This document shows positions 52,451 to 64,000 of a DNA stretch of 64,000 bases, in pieces. Each line of letters begins with the position of its first letter. The stretch's first letter is position 1. The DNA comes from Acidobacteriota bacterium (lineage in GTDB: Bacteria > Acidobacteriota > Holophagae > Holophagales > Holophagaceae): contig JACPYP010000011.1 of assembly GCA_016195985.1 (NCBI GenBank), positions 310,001-374,000 on the forward strand, written 5' to 3'. The position numbers and the translations under genes were made by a program. Under the pieces are notes generated by a model. That model saw nothing but the letters and a program-made list of their open reading frames with translations, did no database searches and was not told the DNA's origin.

Positions 52451-53815
52451 ATGAACCTCCGCCCCCTTCTCCTTGCCGCCGCTTTCGGCCTGGGCGCCCT
52501 TCAGGCCCAGACTCCGGCCAAGAACGTGATCTTCTTCCTCGGCGACGGCATGGGCCCCGCCAGCACCACCGCCGCCCGCATCTACAAGGTGGGCGAGGCC
52601 GGCCTGCTCACCATGGACACGCTGCCCGTGACCGCCCGCGTCAAGACCTTCTCCAAGGACGCCCAGACCACGGATTCGGCCCCCTCCATGTCCGCCTACA
52701 TGACGGGCGTGAAGATGAACAACGAAGTCATCTCCATGTCCTCCGAGACTGTGGCGAGCAAGCCCACGGCGGACCTCACGGGAACCTGCACCACGGGCAC
52801 CCCCGTCACCACCCTGCTGGAGCTGGCCAAGGCCAAGGGCAAGGCCATCGGCGCCGTGACCACCACCCGCGTCACCCACGCCACGCCCGCCGCCACCTAC
52901 GCCCACGTGTGCCACCGCGACGCCGAGAACGATATCGCTGCGCAGGCCGTGCCCGGAGGCGCCGGCTACAACGCCAGCCTGAAGGAGGGCCTGGACGTGC
53001 TTCTGGGCGGCGGTAAGAAATTCTTCGTGCCCAAGACCGTCGCCGGGGGCAAGCGACCCGACGGCCGGGATCTCACGGCCGAATTCACCCGGGCCGGCTA
53101 CACCTACCTGGAGACCCGCTCCGCCCTCAATGCCTTGGACGCAAGCGCCACGGGCAAGCTCGTGGGCCTCTTCCACATGGACCACATGGATTACGAGCTG
53201 GACCGCAAGAACAAGGCCCTCGACCAGCCCAGCCTGGCCGAAATGACCGCCAAGGCCATCGAGGTGCTTTCCAAAAACGCCAATGGCTACGTGCTGATGG
53301 TGGAGGGCGGCCGCATCGACCACGCCCTGCACGGCACCAATGCCAAGCGCGTGATGGAAGACACCGTGGCCTTCGACGAGGCCATCGCGCGGGCCATGGA
53401 GAAGGTGGATCTCTCCAACACCCTGATCGTGGTGACCGCCGATCACGACCACACCATGGTGATCAACGGCTACGCCCGGAAGGGCAATCCCATCCTCGAC
53501 ATCGTGCGGGACTACAAGACGGGCCAGCCGGCCCTGGATGCGGACGGCCATCCCTACACCGCCCTGGTGTTCGGCAACGGCTCCAACCGGCCTGACCTCC
53601 GGGGCGACCTGGTTTCCGGCAACGCCGACGCCACCCACGTGCTGCACGACGACTACCTGCAGGAGGCTGCCCTGCGTCTGGGCCCCCCGGGGAGCGAAAC
53701 CCACGGCGGCGGCGACGTGAAGCTGTTCGCCGCCGGCGCCGGCAGCGAATCCTTCAAGGGCACCTTTGAAAACATCAAAGTGTTCAGCCTGGTGAAGACC
53801 GCCGCGGGCCTCTGA
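52451..53815 (+). CDS. Alkaline phosphatase, secreted form
   Basis: The 454-aa paralogue starts at ATG 52451, 14 bp after the previous stop, with GAGAGGA upstream. Its signal peptide (LLLAAAFGLGALQAQ) has no lipobox, so this copy is probably soluble in the periplasm or exported. Active-site elements match the neighbour: VIFFLGDGMGP, Ser76 in TDSAPSMSAYMTG, VTHATPAATYAH, MVEGGRIDHALHGT, VTADHDHTMV and ETHGGGDV. An extra Cys pair in this copy (TCTTG and VCHRD) may form a disulphide. The two genes are likely cotranscribed. Confidence 0.94.
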   Translation: MNLRPLLLAAAFGLGALQAQTPAKNVIFFLGDGMGPASTTAARIYKVGEAGLLTMDTLPVTARVKTFSKDAQTTDSAPSMSAYMTGVKMNNEVISMSSETVASKPTADLTGTCTTGTPVTTLLELAKAKGKAIGAVTTTRVTHATPAATYAHVCHRDAENDIAAQAVPGGAGYNASLKEGLDVLLGGGKKFFVPKTVAGGKRPDGRDLTAEFTRAGYTYLETRSALNALDASATGKLVGLFHMDHMDYELDRKNKALDQPSLAEMTAKAIEVLSKNANGYVLMVEGGRIDHALHGTNAKRVMEDTVAFDEAIARAMEKVDLSNTLIVVTADHDHTMVINGYARKGNPILDIVRDYKTGQPALDADGHPYTALVFGNGSNRPDLRGDLVSGNADATHVLHDDYLQEAALRLGPPGSETHGGGDVKLFAAGAGSESFKGTFENIKVFSLVKTAAGL

Positions 53816-53883
53816 TCCGCGCTCCCGCATCCTCCGGCCCATCCGCAGCCCTGCTGCGGATGGGCCGCATTCAAGGAAAGCCC

Positions 53884-54546
53884 ATGCGAACCCTCCTCCT
53901 TTGCCTGATCGGGTGCCTCGGTTCTGCCGCCGAGGCGCCGCCGCTCTCCGCCATCATCACCTACACCCAGCGGGTGGAAACGCCGGACGGCATGACCCGG
54001 ACCACCGTCTTCAAGGAGCGCCTCCTGCGCGCGCCCGGCCAGGTGTGGCAGGAGCGCGTCCTGCCCCACCGGCCGAAGCCCTCTCCCGAGGCCCCGGAGC
54101 ACCTGCATCCCAAGGATCTGGGCGTGGCCGCCCGCCACCTCACCCGGAGCGGGACGGGCGCCCTGGCCCTGGAATTCGTGCATCCCGATGGCATCCGCAT
54201 CCACGCCGAGACGCGGGATTTCCCGGAGGTGGGTTTCGACGGTTCCTGGGCCGCAGCCTTCCACATCCTGGATCCCGCCCGCCTGGCCGGCCTCAAGCCC
54301 CTGCTCCAGTCCCCAGCCCAGCCCGCCCCCGAAGGCGCCCAATGGCTGGGCACCGAGGACCAGGGCCAGTACCTCCGGGTGCTCTGGTCCACCCGGTGGG
54401 AATTGCCGCTGCGCATCGAAGCGGGTTCCAAGGATGGCCGCCGCGTGAACCTCACCGAAGTGCAGCCCGGCCCCCTGCCCGCCGCCCTGCCCTGGGACCG
54501 CCTGAAGGGCCTGCCCGAAAAGGAATACACGGACCTGCTGGATTAG
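53884..54546 (+). CDS. Exported hypothetical protein, 220 aa
   Basis: The start ATG 53884 follows AAGGAAA. A short signal peptide (LLLCLIGCLGSAAEA) leads into a beta-rich domain with YTQRVETPDGMTRTTVFKE and RHLTRSGTGALALEF, and the ending GLPEKEYTDLLD. It has no recognised family. The position after the phosphatases and the gap of 68 bp suggest the same operon. A cleaved signal or lipoprotein signal (LIGC) are both possible. Confidence 0.6.
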   Translation: MRTLLLCLIGCLGSAAEAPPLSAIITYTQRVETPDGMTRTTVFKERLLRAPGQVWQERVLPHRPKPSPEAPEHLHPKDLGVAARHLTRSGTGALALEFVHPDGIRIHAETRDFPEVGFDGSWAAAFHILDPARLAGLKPLLQSPAQPAPEGAQWLGTEDQGQYLRVLWSTRWELPLRIEAGSKDGRRVNLTEVQPGPLPAALPWDRLKGLPEKEYTDLLD

Positions 54547-54558
54547 CGGCAGGCAAGG

Positions 54559-54594
54559 AAAGAGGCCCCCGGGCTTGTCCCCGGGGGCCTCTTT
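54559..54594. terminator. Strong intrinsic terminator
   Basis: Perfect 15-bp stem AAAGAGGCCCCCGGG with CCCGGGGGCCTCTTT and a 6-base loop. It lies between convergent genes, downstream of the phosphatase operon and of oligopeptidase B. Confidence 0.93.
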
Positions 54595-54608
54595 GCCGGA
54601 TGGACCGT

Positions 54609-56738
54609 CTACTTGGTGATGCCCACCTGGCTGAGCATCCAGGCCGTCTCGAAAGCCTTGTCCTTCAGGGCGTCGTAACGTCCCGAGGCGCCACCGTGTC
54701 CCGCAGGCTCCATCTTGATCTTCAGCAGCAGGGGGTTGCTGTCGGTCTTGAGGGTGCGGAGCTTGGCCACGTACTTGGCGGGCTCCCAGTACATCACCTG
54801 GCTGTCGTTGAAGCTGGTGGTGATGAGGAGGGCGGGATAGGCCTTCTTCTGCAGGTTGTCGTAGGGGCTGTAGGCGCGCATGTAGTCGAAGGCGGCCTTC
54901 TCGTTGGGGTTGCCCCACTCCAGGTACTCGCCCACGGTGAGCGGCAGGCTGGCGTCCATCATGGTGTTCATCACGTCCACGAAGGGCACGGCGCTGTGCA
55001 CGGCCTTGAAGAGGTCGGGGCGCAGGTTGGTGACGGCGCCCATGAGCAGGCCGCCGGCGCTGCCGCCCTCGATGACCAGGCGGTCCTTGCTGGTCCACTT
55101 CTCCTTCACCAGGAAATCGGCGGAATCGATGAAGTCCGTGAAGGTGTTCATCTTCTTCATGAGCATGCCGTCGTCATGCCAGGCCTCGCCCATCTCGTTG
55201 CCGCCCCGGATGTGGGCCAGCACGTAGACCATGCCTCGGTCCAGCAGGCTCAGGCGGGGAATGGAGAAGGTGGCGGACATGCCGGCGCCGTAGGAGCCGT
55301 AGGCGTAGAGGAACAACGGCGCGCTGCCGTCCCGCTTGACGCCCTTCTTGTAGACCACCGACAACGGCACCTTCACGCCATCCCGCGAGGTGGCCCAGAG
55401 GCGCTCGGTGGCGTACTGGGATTTGTCGTAGCCGCCCAGCACCTCGGTCTGCTTGAGGAGGGTCTGCTTGCCGGTGGCCATGTCGCAGTCGTAGACACTG
55501 GACGGCGTCACCATGGACTGGTAGTTCAGCCGGAAGGCGGTGGAGGTGTACTCCGGAGTGCCTCCCTGGAAGGCCGCGTAGACACTCTCAGGGAAGGTCA
55601 CGTCCCGCCAGGTCTTGGCCTTCACGTCGAAGATGCGGAACCGGTCGAGCCCCTTGCTCTTCTCCGCCACCACCAGGTAATCCTTGAAGGGATCGAAGGA
55701 TCCCAGCAGCACGTCGGAACGGTGGGGCAGCACTTCAGTCCAGTGGGCGGGATCCGGGGTGGCCACGGGCGCCGAAACCAGGCGGAAATTCTTGGCCCCC
55801 TTGTTGGTGCGGATGTAGAAGAGGCCCTCGCGGTGCTCAAGATCGTACTTGTGGCCCTTTTCCCGCGGCAGCACCGCCTTGAAGGCGCCCTTGGGATCCC
55901 CCGCTGGCAGGTAGCGCGTCTCCCAGGTATCCGTGGACTGGCTTTCGGACACAAGGTACTTCCGGTCCTTCGTGCGGCCCAGGCCCACGCCGTAGAGTTC
56001 GTCCTTCTCCTCGAAGACCAGTTCGGGTTTGCCCTCCTTCAGGTCCAGGCGCCAGAGCTGGTTGGAGCGCTTCGTGACGGCATCCTCGGTGACGAAGAAG
56101 ACGTGGCGGTTGTCCGCGGCCCAGGTGAAGGAGGTCACCCGCTGGGCGAGCGGCGCGCTGATCTTTCCCGAGGCCAGATCCTTGGTGAAGAGCGTGTACT
56201 GGCGGAAGCCCGTGGCATCGGTGCTGTACAGCAGGGTCCTGTCGTCGTCGCTGACGGACAGGCCTCCCAGACTGAGGAATTTCAGCCCCTTGGCCAGTTC
56301 GTTCTGATCCAGCAGGATCTCCTCGGAGGCTTTCTCGTCATAGGCGCCTCCCTTGGCGGCCTTCCGCCGGCACTGGATGCCGTACTGCTTCCCCTCCTCT
56401 GTGCGGGAATAGTAGTAGTAGGCGCCGCGACGAACCGGAACGCTGAGATCCGTCTGCTTGATGCGGCCCAGCATCTCCTTGTAGAGGGCCTCCGAGAACG
56501 GCTTGAGCCCCGCTGTCATGGCCTCCGTGTAGGCGTTCTCGGCGTTCAGGTAGGACACCACCTCGGGGTTGGCCTTTTCGCGGAGCCAGAACCAGGGGTC
56601 GTTCACCTTTTCGCCATGCCAGGTTTCCAGGTGAGCCACCTGTTTGGCGGTGGGAGGCTGCGGGGTTTGGGCCGCCAGGCCCATGGCGGCGCTCATGAAA
56701 GCCGCCATCGCCGCGGCGGGAAAGGGAAGGGTTGCCAT
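54609..56738 (-). CDS. Oligopeptidase B-like S9A peptidase, exported
   Basis: The 709-aa prolyl-oligopeptidase family enzyme has an N-terminal signal (AAAMAAFMSAAMGLAAQ), a long beta-propeller (about 80-430) and a C-terminal hydrolase. The nucleophile is in IEGGSAGGLLMGAV (about residue 560), acid in SFNDSQVMYWEP, His in MEPAGHGGASGRYD. YAYGSYGAGMSATFS and LAHIRGGNEMGEAWH are typical of oligopeptidase B, which cleaves after basic residues in short peptides. A periplasmic location is unusual for PtrB but consistent with the signal. Confidence 0.92.
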   Translation of the reverse strand: MATLPFPAAAMAAFMSAAMGLAAQTPQPPTAKQVAHLETWHGEKVNDPWFWLREKANPEVVSYLNAENAYTEAMTAGLKPFSEALYKEMLGRIKQTDLSVPVRRGAYYYYSRTEEGKQYGIQCRRKAAKGGAYDEKASEEILLDQNELAKGLKFLSLGGLSVSDDDRTLLYSTDATGFRQYTLFTKDLASGKISAPLAQRVTSFTWAADNRHVFFVTEDAVTKRSNQLWRLDLKEGKPELVFEEKDELYGVGLGRTKDRKYLVSESQSTDTWETRYLPAGDPKGAFKAVLPREKGHKYDLEHREGLFYIRTNKGAKNFRLVSAPVATPDPAHWTEVLPHRSDVLLGSFDPFKDYLVVAEKSKGLDRFRIFDVKAKTWRDVTFPESVYAAFQGGTPEYTSTAFRLNYQSMVTPSSVYDCDMATGKQTLLKQTEVLGGYDKSQYATERLWATSRDGVKVPLSVVYKKGVKRDGSAPLFLYAYGSYGAGMSATFSIPRLSLLDRGMVYVLAHIRGGNEMGEAWHDDGMLMKKMNTFTDFIDSADFLVKEKWTSKDRLVIEGGSAGGLLMGAVTNLRPDLFKAVHSAVPFVDVMNTMMDASLPLTVGEYLEWGNPNEKAAFDYMRAYSPYDNLQKKAYPALLITTSFNDSQVMYWEPAKYVAKLRTLKTDSNPLLLKIKMEPAGHGGASGRYDALKDKAFETAWMLSQVGITK

Positions 56739-56886
56739 AGGTCTCTCCTGGGGGGCATGGAACCACCCTACTACGAAACAAGGAGCCTTCCGGTTGAGGC
56801 CCTTGAAGGGTTCGGGCAGACCGGTGGAAGGCCCCCAGCATCTGCGTGAATGGCGGCCAGACGCAATCTCAACGGCCTGGAAATGA

Positions 56887-56912
56887 AACGGCCCCTCGAT
56901 TGAGGGGCCGTT
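56887..56912. terminator. Intrinsic terminator downstream of the pyrophosphatase
   Basis: 11-bp perfect stem AACGGCCCCTC-GATT-GAGGGGCCGTT. On the minus strand it lies 20 bp after the hppA stop codon and is followed by a T-rich stretch. Confidence 0.8.
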
Positions 56913-56931
56913 CTCCGTTCGCGGTTGGGAC

Positions 56932-59370
<2,439 letters not shown>

Positions 59371-59744
59371 GGTTTTCCTCCAAATGGATTCAGAAAGGGA
59401 AGAGCTTGTTTGTTCGATGGGATCGGGGGACAGGATCGAGGTGGGGGCGTTGAATCGGCGCAAGCCCCACTGGGGGGCGAACCACCAAAGATCGTGTTTA
59501 GATCGTGAGAAACTCTAGCGCGGAAGGCCCTCTTGCCGCAAGACTGGGGCACGGATCTGCCTCCTCCTCAACCTCCGGAAGCGCCCATTGATCCCAGTGT
59601 GACCAACGCCCGCACCAAGAGGCTTGGGATTCACGCCCCCCGCGAAGATAATGAGAGGACATATGGCCTCTTCCCTCGCTTCCGGCCATCCAGTCCTGCC
59701 GGAACCTCCGCTTCACATTCACGCCTTCTTCAAGGAGTCCACCT
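59371..59744. promoter_or_regulatory. 374-bp divergent intergenic region between hppA and sdhCAB
   Basis: No gene is seen. For sdhC, a good sigma70-type promoter is present at 59624-59652: TTGGGA, 17-bp spacer, GATAAT, about 90 bp upstream of the start. On the hppA side an AGATCGTG direct repeat (spaced 11 bp) lies near 59490-59510; its role is unknown. The region before sdhC ends in AAGGAG. Confidence 0.65.
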
Positions 59745-60440
59745 ATGTCCGTCGCTGAACAGAGCATCGCGGGCGCGGAAGCCCGCGGTCACGGTTTCCT
59801 GGCCTCATCCGTCGGGAGGAAGGTGGTGATGGCTGCCACCGGCATCATCCTCTTCGGGTTTGTCACGGTGCACATGATCGGCAATACCCAGGCGTATCTG
59901 GGCGCCGAGGGGTTCAACGCCTACGCCAAGTTCCTGCACAGCATGCTCCACGGCGCCGGCATCTGGATCTTCCGCGCGGTGCTCCTGACGGCCGTGGGCC
60001 TGCACATCTGGGCCGCCGTGACCCTCACCCTGGACAACCAGGCGGCGCGCCCCGTGGGCTACCGGGCGCAGCAGAGCATCGCCTCCACCTGGGCCTCGCG
60101 CACCATGCGGTGGAGCGGCGTCATCCTGGCCGTCTTCATCGTCTACCACCTGCTGCACCTGACCACCGGCACGGTCCACCCCAACTTCGACCACACCAAC
60201 CCCTACGCCAACTTCGTGAGCGGCTTCAAGGTGCCCCTGGCCGCCGGTTTCTACATCGTGGCCCAGCTCTGCCTGGGGCTGCACATGTGGCACGGCGTGT
60301 GGAGCGTCACCCAGTCCCTGGGCCTCGCCCATCCGCGCTACGACAGCCTGCGCCGGAGCTTCGCCACGGGCCTGACCCTGCTGGTGGTGGGCGTGAACAT
60401 CACCTTCCCCATCGCCGTCCTCACCGGCTTCATCCACTGA
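59745..60440 (+). CDS. sdhC: Succinate dehydrogenase cytochrome b subunit (fused b558 type)
   Basis: The 231-aa inner-membrane subunit has five hydrophobic helices and His residues fit for two heme b ligands: HMIGNTQ, HSMLHGAG, LHIWAAV, YHLLHLT and LHMWHGVW. This matches the single-subunit cytochrome b558 of Bacteroidota/Acidobacteriota-type succinate:quinone reductases (class with two hemes and no SdhD). It anchors SdhAB and passes electrons to quinone. It is the first gene of sdhCAB. Confidence 0.92.
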   Translation: MSVAEQSIAGAEARGHGFLASSVGRKVVMAATGIILFGFVTVHMIGNTQAYLGAEGFNAYAKFLHSMLHGAGIWIFRAVLLTAVGLHIWAAVTLTLDNQAARPVGYRAQQSIASTWASRTMRWSGVILAVFIVYHLLHLTTGTVHPNFDHTNPYANFVSGFKVPLAAGFYIVAQLCLGLHMWHGVWSVTQSLGLAHPRYDSLRRSFATGLTLLVVGVNITFPIAVLTGFIH

Positions 60441-60458
60441 TCCGAAGGAGAGCCATCC

Positions 60459-62378
<1,920 letters not shown>

Positions 62379-62389
62379 GGAGCTGAGTT

Positions 62390-63178
62390 ATGTCCCATAA
62401 GTCCATGAACCTCACCCTCCATGTGTGGCGCCAGAAAAATGCCAAGTGCGACGGCAAGTTCGTCGAGTACAAGGCCGACGGCGTCAGCCCTGACATGTCC
62501 TTCCTGGAAATGCTCGACGTCGTGAACGAAGGCCTCATCGGCAAGGGCGAGGAGCCCATCGAGTTCGACCACGACTGCCGCGAAGGCATCTGCGGCACGT
62601 GCAGCATGGTGATCAACGGCCGCCCCCACGGCCCCAAGGAGCGCACCACTACTTGCCAGCTGCACATGCGCAGCTTCAAGGACGGCGACAGCATCACGCT
62701 GGAGCCTTGGCGCGCCGAGGCCTTCCCCGTGGTCCGCGATCTCGTGGTGGACCGCACGGCCTTCGACCGCATCATCGCCGCCGGGGGTTTCATCACCGCG
62801 CCTGCGGGCACACCGCAGGACGCCAACGCCCTGCCCATCCCCAAGGAGAACGCCGACCTCTCCATGGATGCCGCCGCCTGCATCGGATGCGGCGCCTGCG
62901 TGGCCGCCTGCCCCAACGCCAGCGCCATGCTCTTCGTTTCCGCGAAGATCAGCCACCTGGGCCTTCTTCCCCAGGGCCAGCCCGAGCGCTACCTCCGCGT
63001 CCGCGATATGGTCGCCCAGATGGACGCCGAAGAGTTCGGCACCTGCACCAACCACGGCGAGTGCGAAGCCGCCTGCCCCAAGGGCATCAAGATGGAGAAC
63101 ATCGCCCGCATGAACCGCGACTTCATCAAGGCCAGCCTCACCTGCCGGCCCACCACCACCGGCGGCGGCGCGGGCTGA
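62390..63178 (+). CDS. sdhB: Succinate dehydrogenase/fumarate reductase iron-sulfur subunit
   Basis: The 262-aa subunit has a [2Fe-2S] ferredoxin domain with Cys63, Cys68, Cys71 and Cys89 (CREGICGTC). The C-terminal domain carries [4Fe-4S] cysteines in [12 protein letters not shown] (164, 167, 170, 174) and the [3Fe-4S] set in [12 protein letters not shown] (219, 225, 229). It relays electrons from SdhA to the cytochrome b subunit. The gap after sdhA is 11 bp, with GAGGAG upstream; a terminator follows. Confidence 0.96.
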   Translation: MSHKSMNLTLHVWRQKNAKCDGKFVEYKADGVSPDMSFLEMLDVVNEGLIGKGEEPIEFDHDCREGICGTCSMVINGRPHGPKERTTTCQLHMRSFKDGDSITLEPWRAEAFPVVRDLVVDRTAFDRIIAAGGFITAPAGTPQDANALPIPKENADLSMDAAACIGCGACVAACPNASAMLFVSAKISHLGLLPQGQPERYLRVRDMVAQMDAEEFGTCTNHGECEAACPKGIKMENIARMNRDFIKASLTCRPTTTGGGAG

Positions 63179-63197
63179 AGCCGGCTCCAGCCCAAGG

Positions 63198-63225
63198 CAA
63201 ACGCCCGGCAGCCGCCGGGCGTTTG
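63198..63225 (+). terminator. Intrinsic terminator of the sdh operon
   Basis: Perfect 12-bp stem CAAACGCCCGGC-AGCC-GCCGGGCGTTTG followed by CTTG. Confidence 0.88.
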
Positions 63226-63244
63226 CTTGTCCGCCCCCGCGGCC

Positions 63245-64000
63245 TCATAGATCGATGCGCACCAGGCAATGAGGCGGGAGGACCAGGGCCGCCCCTGGGG
63301 AAAGGATCCGGCTTTCCGTCGTCAACTGGACCTGGATGGCGCCTTCGTTGTTCGCGGAAAGGTCGTCGGGCCTCAGCCAGGTCAGCTGGGCCGCTCCACT
63401 CAGGGGAAGCGCCAGGGAAAGGGGCTGGTCCGGGCTGCGGTTGATCAGCGCGAGGCGGAGATGGCCGTTGGCCTGGCGGCTGGCCAGCGCGGCTGCCTGC
63501 GCGTAGCTCGCATCCGATGGGATGTTGCCCTTGCCGGGCCCCAGGACGACCGTGCCCACGCCGCTCAGGGCCGTGGCCACCCGGGTCTCCCCCGCAAAGG
63601 GCGCGAGCAGTTGTTGGGCCAGGCCCGCGGGGCGCAGATCCCAGGCGCCGGGATGGACCAGCAACCCGAAACCCGAAGGCTCCGCCAGGTTCCAGGCGCA
63701 GGCGCCCTCGAAGCCGCCCTGCATCATCTCCAGCAAGGTCTCCCCCACCGCCAGTCCCGAGGCGGCGTCCACCAGGCGCTCGGGCTGGAGGATTCCCGAC
63801 TGCTGAAGCGCCACGTGGTATTCGGTGATCCAAAGGGGCAGTGCGGAGGCCGCCGCCAGGCGGTTTCGCGTGCGGCGCAGCACCGTTCCAGCGGACATGA
63901 GCCGCCGGAACCGGGCCGCTGGATCCGCATCCGTATCGAAGTAGCTGTAGAAATGCCCGTGCCACATGCGGAGCCTGGGCGCCAGGCCCAGCGCCTCCTG
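63245..64000 (-). CDS. Possible glycoside hydrolase, C-terminal part (5' end outside window)
   Basis: The frame is open from the window edge: 11 codons precede the first ATG (63967), so the gene continues upstream. The visible part contains MWHGHFYSYFDTDADPAAR, LPLWITEYHVAL and a beta-rich end, QLTTESRILSPGAALVLPP. WITEYH resembles the acid/base or nucleophile strand of TIM-barrel glycosidases (GH39/GH51-like), and the terminal beta-sandwich fits those families. Family and substrate are not certain. Confidence 0.6.
   Translation of the reverse strand, partial: QEALGLAPRLRMWHGHFYSYFDTDADPAARFRRLMSAGTVLRRTRNRLAAASALPLWITEYHVALQQSGILQPERLVDAASGLAVGETLLEMMQGGFEGACAWNLAEPSGFGLLVHPGAWDLRPAGLAQQLLAPFAGETRVATALSGVGTVVLGPGKGNIPSDASYAQAAALASRQANGHLRLALINRSPDQPLSLALPLSGAAQLTWLRPDDLSANNEGAIQVQLTTESRILSPGAALVLPPHCLVRIDL

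Noticed and set aside
53901-56849. 982-aa open frame on the plus strand
   Set aside because: It runs opposite the oligopeptidase B gene and across the downstream terminator; composition is that of an antisense frame.
59470-59560. A -35/-10 pair for hppA on the minus strand (TTGCGG ... TAGAGT)
   Set aside because: Spacing is 18 bp and both boxes deviate considerably from consensus; not strong enough to report.

Overview
The window is high-GC bacterial chromosome with tightly packed genes, short operons, many 1-8 base start/stop overlaps and intrinsic terminators with GC-rich stems. The gene content points to an Acidobacteriota member, most likely class Holophagae (Geothrix/Holophaga-like): an Oar-type carboxypeptidase-regulatory TonB receptor, an S55 (SpoIVB-like) peptidase next to a secreted beta-propeller, a DhnA-type class I aldolase, a divergent membrane pyrophosphatase and a three-subunit succinate dehydrogenase with a single fused cytochrome b. 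This placement is inferred from gene families; no rRNA or tRNA gene is visible.

Layout. 1-8458 (+) is an exopolysaccharide locus: the end of a hexapeptide acyltransferase, a wza-wzb-wzc style set (outer-membrane export lipoprotein, low-molecular-weight tyrosine phosphatase, tyrosine autokinase), two tandem DUF2334 deacetylase-like proteins and two GT4 glycosyltransferases. 8479-8594 is a MITE/REP-like element. 8654-13495 (-) holds a zinc alcohol dehydrogenase, gpsA-plsY (phospholipid head of the pathway), cinA, a HAD hydrolase and a small membrane protein. 13545-18273 is centred on lower glycolysis: pyruvate kinase, a Fis-like mini regulator and two overlapping GAPDH paralogues, the first of which has Asp in place of the catalytic Cys. 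18369-20208 is a MarR regulator with a palindromic operator and an S41 protease-like protein.

20269-25825 carries an HI0933-type flavoprotein, a LipB-Nudix fusion, an orphan ten-helix histidine kinase and an acyl-CoA dehydrogenase. 25984-31664 has a TolC-type channel, a 78-bp tandem terminator repeat, an S9 peptidase, nadC and an enoyl-CoA hydratase. 31724-38746 has the beta-propeller/S55 peptidase pair and the Oar-like receptor. 38808-46925 mixes a YmdB-type phosphodiesterase, aquaporin, PolB-like exonuclease, DoxX protein, HAD hydrolase, a multi-hairpin intergenic block, an alpha/beta hydrolase lipoprotein, 3-hydroxybutyryl-CoA dehydrogenase, a DUF3187-like outer-membrane protein and class I fructose-bisphosphate aldolase. 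46973-56738 has a TonB receptor whose ribosome-binding site lies in a hairpin, RF3, two tandem alkaline phosphatases and oligopeptidase B. The end holds the membrane pyrophosphatase divergent from sdhCAB, and part of a possible glycoside hydrolase.

Together the genes describe an aerobic or respiring heterotroph that imports and degrades peptides and phosphoesters (TonB receptors, S9 peptidases, phosphatases), oxidises acyl-CoAs, runs glycolysis with unusual GAPDH proteins, conserves energy from pyrophosphate and succinate, and makes an exported polysaccharide. The most unexpected signals are the Cys-less GAPDH paired with a Cys-containing paralogue, the LipB-Nudix fusion, the Shine-Dalgarno-masking hairpin ahead of the TonB receptor, and several repeat/hairpin elements placed between genes.
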